DNA from: Macrostomum hystrix
Lineage: Eukaryota; Platyhelminthes; Macrostomidae
DNA length: 64,000 nt
Assembly (NCBI GenBank): GCA_950097015.1
Contig: CATNEN010000001.1
Span: 10,077,001 to 10,141,000, forward strand
Direction of reading: 5' to 3'
The notes under the pieces were generated by a model that searched no databases, was not told where the DNA came from, and saw nothing but the letters and a program-made list of their open reading frames with translations. Each line of letters opens with the position of its first letter. The first letter of the stretch is position 1. Of this stretch, positions 33,821-43,304 are shown piece after piece. The translations under genes and the position numbers were made by a program.

Positions 33821-34879
33821 ATGTCCGACCAGGAGGACGAGGTGGTGGAGGCGGTCGGAACTGGCCGCCCACCTAGAGGCCGCGCCGCAGCAGCGGCGCG
33901 CGCCGAACCCCCAGCGGCTGCTGCAGCACAGCAAGCCGACCCTCTAGAGCGTCTAGCGCTGCTTTTAGAGCGCATTGAATTGCGGCGACCCCGGCACCCT
34001 CGGGTCAAAATCGCCATCGAACCCTATGAATCCCAAAAAGACTCCTTCCCCCTCTGGCTGCGCCGCTTCAGCCTGAAGCTGGAGGCGGAAGGCCTAGAAA
34101 CCGAGGAGGAAAGGATCCTGACCCTCCTGGCCCATTTGGGAGGCGAGCCCCTCACCGAGGCGATGGCCCTGCTCCGCCGTGGGACTTATGCTAGATTTGT
34201 GCAGGAGCTGACCGAGGCCCTCAGTGGCGCCTGCACCCCCTACGCCCGACTCCTGAGTGGGCGGAATCTGAAGCAGGGGCGGGACGAAACGTACGCCTCG
34301 TTCGCAGATCGGCTGAGGACCGCCGCCCTGCAGGCCACCCTCAACGGCCATGGCGTGCACTTTGAACGCGCCCTTTTGGCCTCCTTCATGGAGGGCATTG
34401 TGGCCACCCCGGAAGTCCTGGCGCCCATCATGAGGATGGAGTTTGCCACGGCGGAGGACGCGGCAGCCGAACTGCGTGCCGCCACGCAGGCCCACGAGAT
34501 GGCTGTCGAGCGCGACCCTCGCCGACGGGTGCGCCTGGTCAGAGCGGAGCCCGACGAAGGGCAGGGCCAGCCGGAGCCGCAGCACCGGCCGACGGAAGAA
34601 CTAGTCAGGGTGACCCAGCAGCTAGCTGAGATTGTTCAGCAGCTGCGGGAAGCCAAACCCAACCCCATCCCCCCGCTCTGCCCGCATCCAACCGGGCACC
34701 AGTGGCACCCTACGCGCTCAGGACACGGAGCCGCTAGGGAGGCGAACGTTGAGTCGGCTAAGGGAAATGGGAACGGGGCCGCCAACTGGAGGCAGGCCAA
34801 CGGCTCCGCGACCCAGCCCGCAGCCCGACCGTCGGAGCGGCGGCACCCGCTGCCTCCGCCCACCGAAAAGTCCGAGTAA
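33821..34879 (+). CDS. gag of the polymerase-less LTR element, intact copy 2, 352 aa
   Basis: Open from ATG (MSDQEDEVVEAVG) to TAA. Residues ~45-200 form the capsid-like region: DSFPLWLRRFSLKLEAEGLE, ERILTLLAHLGGEPLTEAMA, LSGACTPYARLLSGRNLKQG, YASFADRLRTAALQ. This follows the retrotransposon gag pattern 'W-x-x-R-F...L...L-x-G-x-A'. A long helix (RVTQQLAEIVQQLREAKP) precedes a conserved CPHPTGHQWH, a C-x-H-x4-H-x2-H group that may replace the CCHC nucleic-acid knuckle. GC content is high and unlike the surrounding host DNA. The product should assemble the capsid. It overlaps the protease frame at its end. Confidence 0.85.
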   Translation: MSDQEDEVVEAVGTGRPPRGRAAAAARAEPPAAAAAQQADPLERLALLLERIELRRPRHPRVKIAIEPYESQKDSFPLWLRRFSLKLEAEGLETEEERILTLLAHLGGEPLTEAMALLRRGTYARFVQELTEALSGACTPYARLLSGRNLKQGRDETYASFADRLRTAALQATLNGHGVHFERALLASFMEGIVATPEVLAPIMRMEFATAEDAAAELRAATQAHEMAVERDPRRRVRLVRAEPDEGQGQPEPQHRPTEELVRVTQQLAEIVQQLREAKPNPIPPLCPHPTGHQWHPTRSGHGAAREANVESAKGNGNGAANWRQANGSATQPAARPSERRHPLPPPTEKSE

Positions 34880-35313
34880 ATTCACTCGGCCGAGTCCCCA
34901 CCCAAGTGCGCACCCGCCCCAATCGCTCTGAGAAGCTTAGTGAGGTGTGGGTAGCCTTGGAGGTGGACGGGGCACCCCTTGACCTCCTGATCGACACTGG
35001 GTCAATGGTGAATGTGCTCCCGGGCTCGTTGTCATCAATCTTCCAGCATTTCCCATTTGAACCCCCCCCCCAATTTTCGCTAATTGCTTATAATGGCACA
35101 CCGATCATTGCACTATCGCAAGTCAAGATCAAGTTACAGGTTGGCGCCGAAGCACTGGACACGCTATTCCTAGTGGTCGAGGGCGACTCCTCTCCCCTGC
35201 TAGGCGCCTCCTGGTTGGCTCACCATCATGCCATCCTGGATTTTGACTCGCGTCAATTAATCATCTACAGCCAATCTATCCCTTTCTCGCTCAGGCGGAG
35301 GCCTGCTCTTTAG
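34867..35313 (+). CDS. Retropepsin-like aspartic protease, copy 2
   Basis: In the -1 frame relative to gag, open across the gag stop codon. It carries LDLLIDTGSMVNVLPGS, YNGTPIIALSQVKIKLQVGA and SPLLGASWLAHHHAILDFDS, as in copy 1 with few substitutions. It ends at TAG 35311-35313. Again nothing resembling RT follows, so the lack of pol is shared by both copies and is not just decay of one of them. It is likely made as a Gag-Pro fusion. Confidence 0.85.
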   Translation, partial: KVRVNSLGRVPTQVRTRPNRSEKLSEVWVALEVDGAPLDLLIDTGSMVNVLPGSLSSIFQHFPFEPPPQFSLIAYNGTPIIALSQVKIKLQVGAEALDTLFLVVEGDSSPLLGASWLAHHHAILDFDSRQLIIYSQSIPFSLRRRPAL

Positions 35314-35319
35314 GGTCGA

Positions 35320-35393
35320 GGAACCCCCTCTCTTCCCATTTCCCTCCCCCTCCCCTTCTCTTTCCCCCCTTCCCCCCCTTTGATACTATTTAG
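35320..35393 (+). promoter_or_regulatory. Splice acceptor before ORF3, copy 2
   Basis: A pyrimidine tract of more than 50 bases ends in TACTATTTAG|A (AG at 35392-35393), 67 bp before the ORF3 start. It keeps the acceptor of copy 1 although the tract sequence itself has changed. Confidence 0.6.
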
Positions 35394-35459
35394 AGGAAGA
35401 GCCGCAAGCGTAGCGAAAGATGGTCATTTCATTCCTAGCGAAGGGCATCTACCTCAGTC

Positions 35460-35711
35460 ATGGCTAGCTTTGGCACCGTTCTGGCGTGGTGGCTGGAAGT
35501 GGCCGCCACGGATTATCGCCGCGAACTGGCAGGAAAAAGGACCTGGCTGATGGTCCGCCTGTGGCTGCTGCCCCTGTTGGGACGAGCGGCCCAAGCAGGC
35601 GTCGACCTCGCCCTTGCCTGCCAGCTGGCAGAATCTAGGTGGCTGGCCCAGGCGTGGTGCGAGGAGCGGGACCCTCTGCCGCCTAGGGGAGAGGCTAATT
35701 TAAATGGCTAA
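35460..35711 (+). pseudogene. ORF3, copy 2, 3'-truncated
   Basis: The first ~80 codons match ORF3 copy 1 (MASFGTVLAWWLEVAATDYR, LWLLPLLGRAAQAGVDLALA, EERDPLPPRGEA). The element sequence then breaks off near 35690, and the frame stops after a few foreign codons. The flank beyond is AT-rich and resembles host intron DNA. Confidence 0.75.
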
Positions 35712-35758
35712 AAATAATAAGTTCTTCAGCTATTAACATATTCAACATTATTGAACAG

Positions 35759-35863
35759 GTACTTATCACACTAGCTGGAATGGTGGCATTGTTGACTGGC
35801 TTAAGGCAGTACTGCCTAGCAACTGCTTTCCTTACATCAGTGCATCTGAGAACTGGTCACATT
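35759..35863 (+). other. Candidate host exon
   Basis: Bounded by TTGAACAG| and |GTAAGTAC, 105 bp long. It is open in two frames: TYHTSWNGGIVDWLKAVLPS and VLITLAGMVALLTGLRQYCL. The first looks more like a globular protein. A following exon may be at 37903-38057, but the phases do not join cleanly with any frame I tried, so membership in one gene is uncertain. Confidence 0.35.
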
Positions 35864-36139
35864 GTAAGTACTTGACTAATCATGATCCTTTTGTGAAATA
35901 CTTGAAACCTAACCCACAATTGATAGCTACTAGCTTTTTGAGCCATTGGTTTGGATAATGTGTACAGGTTCAGTTTGTCTAAAAATGTGCTATGCATGCA
36001 TTTTTTTAACTCAAAAGCTTACTAAACATAGACTACTTTTGTATGTCAGACCCTAAAGTGTCATAAAAATTATAGCCATTCACTAGCTATTGACAGCTGT
36101 TGGTACTAGCTAGGGTTATTTGGTCTGCTGCATTCACGT

Positions 36140-36370
36140 GAGACAATTTGTGTCCTTTAGCAAGACACTAATTTAACTCTGCATTGCTTCAGTTCACCAA
36201 CTGTTAAATGGTACCAGCATTCGCTGGGATAATTGAAAGTGGGTGTGGCGTCCCCCCAGACCATGGACTGTACAGCTGTACGCAGTCTTCAGATGCGCCG
36301 TGAAATAGCTGCGGCTGTGCTGTCGGCTGCACATCTGGCCCGATTGGTGTAATCAATTATTAGTCACTTG
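36140..36370 (+). mobile_element. SINE body copy
   Basis: Contains TGCTTCAGTTCACC, TTAAATGGTACCAGC and a GACCATGGACTG block, all also present at 37370-37760. This is the tRNA-unrelated body of a SINE family; a clear tRNA-like head is not retained here. Confidence 0.55.
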
Positions 36371-36529
36371 CATCCATGTACAAGGTTGGTTCAAAGCACT
36401 TTTGTTCATTGATTAGTAGCTCTGATAACTTTAGAGATGGAGGTGTAGTAGATCTTGAAACAGCCGCAAGTTAAGGCAAGTCAAGTTACTTGTACTGGTA
36501 TCTAGTATTTGGTCCTACCATAGCCAGTG

Positions 36530-37126
36530 GGGGCGAGTGGGTCAGCGGCTAACGTCGCTGCCTCGCACTCCAAAGGACGCTAGTTCGATTCACCCTTCGA
36601 GTCACGGTTAATTTCGGGACTTGTTGGGGGGGTTTGGACAGTAGCGACCGGCGGAGGTGCACCATATTTCGTGCAATCAAAGCTTGAAATAATAGCTTCG
36701 CTCCTACCTTCTGTGTGCCTGTTCTGCGTTGTATGAGTTTGTGCGTTGGCGCTGGGGCGTTAGACCTTGCGGGGGGTGGCTGGAGGGCGGGTGTACACCG
36801 CCGCGCACTCTCTGGAATTCCGTCAGCGCGATTGGATAAGTGTACACTCATCACCCTGCCCCCCTGAGGACTGATTTCTTATCAGCCTTCCGCCCCGGCT
36901 CGGTCTGCTCTGTGCGTGTGGGGCGGGGGTGGGGGATGCTGCTGCCTATTCTGGGAGCCTCCTGCCCTCCCCGGCTGGTCTGTGCTGCTGTATGTGGTGC
37001 CTGCTCAGGGGAGGCGGCGCGATGGGCGCTAAAGCGCCTAGTTCGCCGGTCTGAGGGCGTGCCGCTCCGTCGCTTGTGCGACAAGTGCCCCGGGCCCCCC
37101 TGCAGATAGATAGATAGATAGATAGA
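36530..37126 (+). mobile_element. tRNA-headed retroposon with (GATA)n tail and 14-bp target-site duplication
   Basis: The first ~75 bp look like a tRNA: GTGGGTCAGCGGCTAACG resembles an A box and TAGTTCGATTC a B box for RNA polymerase III. A GC-rich body of ~500 bp follows, ending in six GATA units. TACCATAGCCAGTG flanks it on both sides (36516-36529 and 37127-37140). The perfect duplication marks a recent insertion by target-primed reverse transcription. It has no coding capacity; frames of 89 and 101 codons on opposite strands of the body are incidental. Confidence 0.8.
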
Positions 37127-37259
37127 TACCATAGCCAGTGATCCCAGTGTATACATGAGTTATTTGGTCTGGTTCAATGGTATTTAGCAGCTAGGGGTCA
37201 GCAAACTTATTAGCCTGTGGGCCACGTACAGAACCTAAAAGACGACGGCCGTTTTAACT

Positions 37260-37760
37260 GTAGGAATCTGAGAAAGGGGAGGGATTAGACATGGGAGAGA
37301 TGAGGCAGGGGGAATTAGGGTGGGGGGTTTGATTCCCAACTCTACTAGTACAATTTATGCCCTTTGGCAGGACGTCTAACTTATTTGCTTCAGTTCACCC
37401 AGTTATAAAAGTAATAATAATGCAATTACTAATTACACCTGTTACAGCTAATACTGGTACCCATCCATTTAATAGCTAGCTAGGTGAACTGAAGAAATTC
37501 AGAGTTAAGTGCCTTTCTTAGACACACAAATTGAAATAGGAGTCAGGAATCGAACCATCAAGCTTCAAGATGCGAGTCCGACGCTCTAACTGCTGGCTAC
37601 AACCCAGCTGTAAAATGGGTACCAATATTAACTAGGGGAACTGAAGGTGGGTCTGGCATCCCTAAGTCCATGGACTGAACAGCCATGTGCAGCCCTTAGA
37701 TACGAGCGTATGCAGCACAATAGCTGTGGCTGTTGTGTTGACCATACTGCACAATTGGCG
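37260..37760. mobile_element. SINE with an oppositely oriented SINE inside it
   Basis: A + strand SINE (B-box-like GGTTTGATTCCC near 37327, TTGCTTCAGTTCACC at 37388, GTCCATGGACTG near 37668) is interrupted at ~37430-37625 by a minus-strand copy. Read on the minus strand, that copy has TAGCCAGCAGTTAGAGCG and GGTTCGATTCC (A and B boxes) and ends in the same TTCAGTTCACC body. No coding potential. Confidence 0.6.
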
Positions 37761-37902
37761 GGATAGATATAATAAGTTATATTAATTACTTAGCCTATAT
37801 ATAATATATATGCTATGTTATTTATTTTTCGGCTCTATTTAATACATCTAAAACTAACAAGCTAACCAACAACTCTCTTAACCACCTTATCTTTTTCAAA
37901 CA

Positions 37903-38057
37903 GGTTAAGGAATGGCAAGATTCTCGATCTGCATGTACGAGAGCTTACTGGAACTTCTACTGTATCTGGTGCTTGGCCAACAAGAGCTAGCCTGAATGCT
38001 GCTGCCATCCAAGATTATGAAAGGCATGATCAGCATGACTTGCTCACTGTTAACTGA
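37903..38057 (+). other. Candidate terminal exon of a host gene
   Basis: Follows a good acceptor (CTTTTTCAAACAG|G). One frame reads LRNGKILDLHVRELTGTSTV, then SGAWPTRASLNAAAIQDYER, then HDQHDLLTVN and stops at TGA. An AATAAA lies near 38213. It looks coding, but I do not recognise the protein. Confidence 0.4.
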
Positions 38058-39240
38058 CAGATCTTTGCTGTTCTTAATGCCTAAGCATGACCAAAACTGC
38101 ATACCACATACCTAAACCAGCTAATAGTAATAAGTAATAATACATTTTTTCATGACAATTAGTTCTCATATCATAGCTATATAGCATGCAGTTTCTTTCT
38201 TTCACTGTTTCAATAAAATAGCCACTTGTGAAAGCCCCAGAATAAAAAGAAGTTAGACTTGAAGTATCTAGAGCAGAAAATAGGAATTGTAACCTAGCTA
38301 TATAGTATATAGGCATTTTAGCCTCACATGGTACAATTCATTATAATAATGTTGCAAAAATATGTATTTTTTGCTAAATAAAAATAAATATACGCTATGT
38401 GCTTTAAAATAGCACTCTTTTTTTTAAATATTCCTGCAGCTTCATAATATATCCTAACTAAGCTACACTGACATTGCTGATCAAATAGACTTTCACTTAA
38501 TATAGATAAACCACAAAGTGATGGCGAGTTTCATATCAGTGTTTATATTCACTTTGTCTTGTCTAATGAATTTTAGTGTCTTTTAGTGTGAATAGTTTTT
38601 GAGAATTCGTTGATCGAATCGAGAATTCTCACGTACATAATATCTAATTAATTGAGGATCCCGTCAGATCAAAGTGAAAGTTTGCAGTGCATGCGCTTTC
38701 AAAAACTTTGCTCAGGCCATTCTTACGTTTTTAAGCTGCAATTTGAAACTAAAAAATTGATTCTGACTTCTTATTAAGCTTAGTGTAACTGGCTTCTTCT
38801 GAGACAAAACTTTTTATTGCCTGCGGTCAAAATACATGTGTTGTTAAATTTTACATTCACGTCGCCTTTTTACGGACTCAAATCGGACGGAAAGCGGACC
38901 ATCACAATTATGCGATTTCAACCTATTCTATATACTCCTAAATACATAGCTATTCGAGATGTAATTCAATTAAAGCAGTTGCCGCAGTATCAATAATTTT
39001 ATACGGCTATTGAGCGGTTTACTGCAGATGGCCGGAATATGCATGGCCGACCAGAAGATCGCATTGTATACACGCTCAGAATATTTTGATGATTCCACTA
39101 TATACTCGTAAATTGTTTCACTGAATGTGCACACAAATTTTATTTTCCAGCTCTCACTGATCATTAAAACAGTAAGGATATGTATTGTAAATAAGTTATA
39201 TCTCAAAACGAAATATTCGATTATACTTGCTGCACTACTA
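38058..39240. other. AT-rich non-coding DNA
   Basis: No supported gene. Contains an inverted repeat GAGAATTC...GAATTCTC at 38601-38630, and near 38870-38900 a degenerate piece (ACGGACTCAAATCGGAC) of the satellite seen at 43.6-44.0 kb. Confidence 0.4.
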
Positions 39241-39427
39241 ACGTTTAAATACGAGTAGTATTTCAAGCATGTTACGAGCATGTTGTCTCGTAGGTTCTGT
39301 ACAGTAGATCAAAAAAGGACCTTTGCGGACTGGAATCGGACTGTTATAATTACACTATTTTTCATCTTTTAAATGCATAAGTAGCTGAAAATAAAGCCTC
39401 TTAAGGCGTTTTTAGCAGCTAACTCAA
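39241..39427. repeat. Satellite unit left of the LINE
   Basis: One diverged ~190-bp unit containing TTTGCGGACTGGAATCGGAC, TTTTTCATCTTTTAAATGCA and TTTTTAGCAGCTAACTCAA. It matches the units right of the LINE, so the LINE landed inside the satellite. Confidence 0.75.
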
Positions 39428-39489
39428 CATCATCATCATCATCAGACCTTTTATCGCCTTTCGGCGTGGTCGAACCGGGCGGGTCAATC

Positions 39490-40017
39490 TTAGATACCAC
39501 TACAGCCTCTTCTATGTCGTGCCAGATTCGTTGCCGCCTGTGTCCGACCGCAATCCGGGCACGGAACGCGTCTGCTGCGGTAGATTCTGGCGACGTTTTC
39601 GACCAACTGCGTTTGGCCCTCGGTGTTGTTCATGGTCGCTTGCGGCCCGTGCTTTTGTGCGCATTTGATCCAGTGTCTCGCGAAGTTGCTGCTGCTAATC
39701 CACTTCCCGCAGCCGACGCAGTTCTTACGGCCGTCGATCTGGGGGGCTCCCCGGCACCACTTTTGGTGGTTCTTCCTGGTTGCTTCTGATTTGAAAGTCC
39801 TCTCGCATTTGTGGCAGGGGAGGGAGACTGCGGCGACGGAGTGATGTAGGCGTCTGCAGTGGATGGCCAGTCCGCCCCTGGATGCGCATATTTTGTTACA
39901 GCCTTCATACTTGCAATGGTACCCTGTTAGTTCGTTCTCTTGGGTATCCTCGGTCCCGTGGGGGGTGTTTCGTTTCGTTGGTCCCCCGCTGTTGTCGTGT
40001 TGTTGCCGCGTTTGCAT
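39490..40017 (-). CDS. C-terminal zinc-finger domain of the LINE protein, in a shifted frame
   Basis: Overlaps the end of the RT frame by ~90 bp. It contains four zinc-binding units: YHCKYEGCNKICASRGGLAI...HH (C2H2), LPCHKCERTFKSEATRKNHQ...C, CVGCGKWISSSNFARHWIKC and CPDCGRTQAATNLARHRRGC (C-x2-C...H-x3-4-C). A nucleic-acid-binding tail after the RT fits target or template recognition. A C6 run (complement of 39960-39965) lies in the overlap, where a one-base slip or indel would fuse the two frames. So this is either programmed frameshifting or a mutation in this copy. Confidence 0.75.
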   Translation of the reverse strand: MQTRQQHDNSGGPTKRNTPHGTEDTQENELTGYHCKYEGCNKICASRGGLAIHCRRLHHSVAAVSLPCHKCERTFKSEATRKNHQKWCRGAPQIDGRKNCVGCGKWISSSNFARHWIKCAQKHGPQATMNNTEGQTQLVENVARIYRSRRVPCPDCGRTQAATNLARHRRGCSGI

Positions 40018-43000
40018 TTCAACGCCTCTTGGGTGGTGAGCTGGCGCCGTCGCTTTTCACACAGTGTCTTCCATGCTTTGCGGTCCTGGGCCAGTCTATT
40101 AATGTCCAGTTCGTCGATTTTCGCTGTCCTCAGCATCTTCTTCCAGAAGGACATGATCGTTTGCTTTCGTTTGCGTGCTTTGCGGACTGATTCCAACTCC
40201 TTGTTCCAGCCGAGAAGGCACGCCTTTGCGATGTTTTCGTCGGGCAACCGGATGACATGGCCCAGACGTCGCCAATGGGCCATTTCGACCTTTGTCTCGA
40301 CGCTTGCAATTCCGAGTTCTTGGCGGATGTCCCAGCTGTTGACTCCTTTCTCTTCCATTTCGCGCAGGGTCGGTTGCTGTTTATTGCTCCAGATCCTACG
40401 GTAGATGCGGTCTACTGCCTGTTGCATCCTTCTTGTTTCGGATCGATGGAAGGGTCTGGCCCCGCAGTTGAACAACATGGTGCTCTCGACGCACGTCTCT
40501 ACGATCTTGGCTTGGGTCTTCTTGCTCAACCGGGTTCGGCGCATCATGTTTTTCACCCCGCCCCAGGCTTTTGCTGCTCTCTGAAGGCGTTGGCTGGTGT
40601 CGTTCTTCCGGCCGAGCCAGGTTCCCAACATGCGGATGTTTTCGCTTTCTCCGGTGCCCAATTTGGCGTGCTCCTCCTTCTCGTCGTTCGTTCTCTCTTC
40701 GAACATCCCCATGACCTCTTTGATGGTGGAGGTGCCCTGCTCAATTTCCGCCGTCGTGCCGATCACCGTAGTGTCGTCCGCAAAAAGGGAGCACGTGATC
40801 GCAATTACTGATGTTTCCTCGTTGATGACTCCCATTCTCTGGGGGGGGAGGCTGTGACCTGAGCGCACTGTCCAGCGGATTCCGTACTGTTCTCCGGTCT
40901 CCACTGTCCGTTTGCGGCGCTCGATCTCTGCGAGGCGGATCACTGCTTGGTGAAAAATATTGAAGAGCACCGGTGATGTGGCACATCCTTCACGAAGTCC
41001 TCTCTGGGGGTAGAAAGGTGAACTCTCTTCTTTGTCGCTTACTACCTTGTAGGCGGTGGCTTCATGCAGGTCCTGTAGCTTGCTGATGATGGTCTTCGGC
41101 ATGCTGTAATGTTTCAGTAGTTGCCACAGCGCGGGCTTATTAACGCGAGGATACGCTTTTTTTAAGTCGAGGAGCGTGATGCTCGTGCAAAGGCCCTCAT
41201 GAAACTGCGGGCTGTCCCTGAGTTTGCCTGCATCTTCGTTGAGTCGCCAGAGTATTTGTGTGGCATCCATGGTTGAGCGTCCACTTCGAAAACCAGCCTG
41301 GTTCTCGTCCAGGATCCCGACTGATTCCGCCCATTCGCTGATCCTGGTTGCTAGTATTCGGGCGAGGATGCGACTGACGAGCGGGAGTAGGCAGATCCCT
41401 CGGTAGTTATTGAGGTTCCCTCTGTCTCCTTTCTTGAAGAGTGGTAAGACCAGGCCAGTTTTTTGGGCTTCACTCCATTCCTCCGCGTCAGTGTGCCAGA
41501 GGCGCTGGATCTCTTTGATCAGTTCACCCTTGGCTCTGTCGCAGGCGTCTCGGATGTAGCGAACGCGCACTCCATCTTCGCCTGGGGCACCGTCTTTGAT
41601 TTTTCGGATTTCCCCCTCAATTTCCCCATCCGTAAGCGGTCGGGCGAGTTTCACGTTGGCTTCTTTGGTGTGGTTACTGTCCGGTTTAGCCATGGTAGCA
41701 ATCAACTCAGTGATTTTGGCGGGGTCGTTCTCGAAACGATCAGCCTGAATAGTCGCCAGGTGTTCTTTAAACTCTTCCGCCGAGAAAAGTGGGACACTCG
41801 AGCTGTTGTTGCTGTTCCTTTTGCTGGCTCTTCCCATTCGTTTCAGGCAGTCGTACATTCCGCCTGTGTTCCCTCGTTCGCAGTGGTCCTTACATTCTTC
41901 CGCGATGCTGGTCCACCAATCGTCCTCCCATCCTTGAACGCGATCTTTTTGATTTTTTCGATGTTCTTTAAGGCGTTTGCGAGCCTCTTCGATGTTAGCA
42001 CGACTCTCTGGTGTGCTCTCTCTCCGGTCTATTGTGATCGCTCTATTCCGTTCCGCTAACGTGTTTGCAATCGCTTTGTTCAGCTCTTTCAACTCATCTT
42101 CGTGGCCGATCATCCAACTGTTCGTTTCTCTGGTCTTAATTCCGCAAGTGTCTTGGGCCGCTTCTATCAGTTTCTCCTCGACCGTGCGCCAGCAAACCTT
42201 CTGGTGTGCTCCGGTTTCCGTGTTTTTATTGCCGATTTCGAGTAGCTTGTGTTCCGTGGCTTTGCGGTACTCTTCTTTCACGACAGGGTCCCGGAGTTTC
42301 TCCCAGGCGATTTGTTTTTTACGGTTCCTCGCTCTCCGCTCGTGTTGTCGGTCGGTGTCGCAGGTCGTCAGGCATCCTTGGCGGAGGTTGAGTACCTTTG
42401 GTAGGTGGTCAGAGAGCTTAGCTTTGGAGTGGTCTGTGTGGATCTTTCGCAGCATCATATGGCGTTTATCCGCCTCTAGGAAAAAACCGTCGAGTTCATA
42501 CCATCGGCCCGTATTCGGGTTTCTCCAGGTGCCAGGTTTCTTTTGGGCGTAATATGAGCTGGCCCAGACCATGCCGATGCTCTCGGTCCAGGTGAGGAGG
42601 TCTCTGCCCTGGGTGTTGGTGGGCGGGCCACCTGGGTTGGTCTTGCCGTAGTTTGTGAAAACGTTTTGTGCGTCCGATCCCATGCTGGCGTTCCAGTCGC
42701 CGCCGATTATTGCCAGGGTGCTGTGGTGCTTGGACGTCAGCAGTCGTTCCACTTCGGTTCTGATGTCTTCAATGTCTTCCTCGTATCCGTGACTACCCTT
42801 GACGGGTTGGTAGACGACGATGAGGAGTAGGTTGTTGAATTCCAAAGCTAACGATCTCTTTTGCGGGTGGGATCTCCGCCCACTGGCTGTCCATCTGTGC
42901 CAGGCCGTGTTGTTCAGGAGTATCCCAACTTTTTGCGAGAAAAACAGGAACATGTCTTCGCCTCGGACGTGGTACTTGCGGACACCGGTGCTGGTGGTGT

Positions 43001-43304
43001 TGAGTTCGGTGAGAAGAGTGATGTCCCATTCCTTTGATGCTTCTTTCACAATTTCACCGAAACGTCCCGAGAAGATGTTTGCTCTCTGGGTGTTCCATGT
43101 GGCAATTCGTAGTTTCTGTGTCTTCCAGTAGGTTTCGGCCCTGTTCTGGTTTACGGAGGCTCGAGTTTCTCGGATGTGACACCTTTTCAGTTTCCTTCGT
43201 TGTCGTCTGGCAGTTCTCTGCGCCTCCGTTTTCGGGCCCGGGTTCTTTTCAATAGTGCGCAAAGCGACTCTGATCTCGGCTTCGACATTTCTTCTGTCTC
43301 TCAC
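39927..43304 (-). CDS. LINE ORF: APE endonuclease plus reverse transcriptase
   Basis: About 1125 codons; the frame stays open further upstream with no ATG, so the true start is unclear. Residues ~17-24 are RTIEKNPGP, close to the 2A-type 'D-x-E-x-N-P-G-P' seen near the start of several LINE proteins. An apurinic-type endonuclease follows (LRIATWNTQRA, LLTELNTT, IGGDWNASMG, LSDHLPKV), then a charged linker. The RT spans ~590-860 (VLPLFKKGDRGNLNNYRGIC, GFRSGRSTMDATQILWRL, TLLDLKKAYPRVN, GLREGCATSPVLFN, SLFADDTTVIG). Catalytic residues are present. It nicks target DNA and copies the element's RNA there. The clade is not certain. The frame ends at TAA just before the zinc-finger frame. Confidence 0.9.
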   Translation of the reverse strand: MRDRRNVEAEIRVALRTIEKNPGPKTEAQRTARRQRRKLKRCHIRETRASVNQNRAETYWKTQKLRIATWNTQRANIFSGRFGEIVKEASKEWDITLLTELNTTSTGVRKYHVRGEDMFLFFSQKVGILLNNTAWHRWTASGRRSHPQKRSLALEFNNLLLIVVYQPVKGSHGYEEDIEDIRTEVERLLTSKHHSTLAIIGGDWNASMGSDAQNVFTNYGKTNPGGPPTNTQGRDLLTWTESIGMVWASSYYAQKKPGTWRNPNTGRWYELDGFFLEADKRHMMLRKIHTDHSKAKLSDHLPKVLNLRQGCLTTCDTDRQHERRARNRKKQIAWEKLRDPVVKEEYRKATEHKLLEIGNKNTETGAHQKVCWRTVEEKLIEAAQDTCGIKTRETNSWMIGHEDELKELNKAIANTLAERNRAITIDRRESTPESRANIEEARKRLKEHRKNQKDRVQGWEDDWWTSIAEECKDHCERGNTGGMYDCLKRMGRASKRNSNNSSSVPLFSAEEFKEHLATIQADRFENDPAKITELIATMAKPDSNHTKEANVKLARPLTDGEIEGEIRKIKDGAPGEDGVRVRYIRDACDRAKGELIKEIQRLWHTDAEEWSEAQKTGLVLPLFKKGDRGNLNNYRGICLLPLVSRILARILATRISEWAESVGILDENQAGFRSGRSTMDATQILWRLNEDAGKLRDSPQFHEGLCTSITLLDLKKAYPRVNKPALWQLLKHYSMPKTIISKLQDLHEATAYKVVSDKEESSPFYPQRGLREGCATSPVLFNIFHQAVIRLAEIERRKRTVETGEQYGIRWTVRSGHSLPPQRMGVINEETSVIAITCSLFADDTTVIGTTAEIEQGTSTIKEVMGMFEERTNDEKEEHAKLGTGESENIRMLGTWLGRKNDTSQRLQRAAKAWGGVKNMMRRTRLSKKTQAKIVETCVESTMLFNCGARPFHRSETRRMQQAVDRIYRRIWSNKQQPTLREMEEKGVNSWDIRQELGIASVETKVEMAHWRRLGHVIRLPDENIAKACLLGWNKELESVRKARKRKQTIMSFWKKMLRTAKIDELDINRLAQDRKAWKTLCEKRRRQLTTQEALKCKRGNNTTTAGDQRNETPPTGPRIPKRTN

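Noticed and set aside
36531-36605. Functional tRNA gene
   Set aside because: A and B boxes are present but the cloverleaf stems do not pair well, and the sequence continues as the head of a retroposon.
36840-37156. Overlapping frames of 89 (+) and 101 (-) codons
   Set aside because: They lie in the GC-rich body and tail of a retroposon bounded by a target-site duplication.
40257-42552. Several 60-198-codon + strand frames
   Set aside because: Shadows of the LINE coding region on the opposite strand, with no recognisable motifs.
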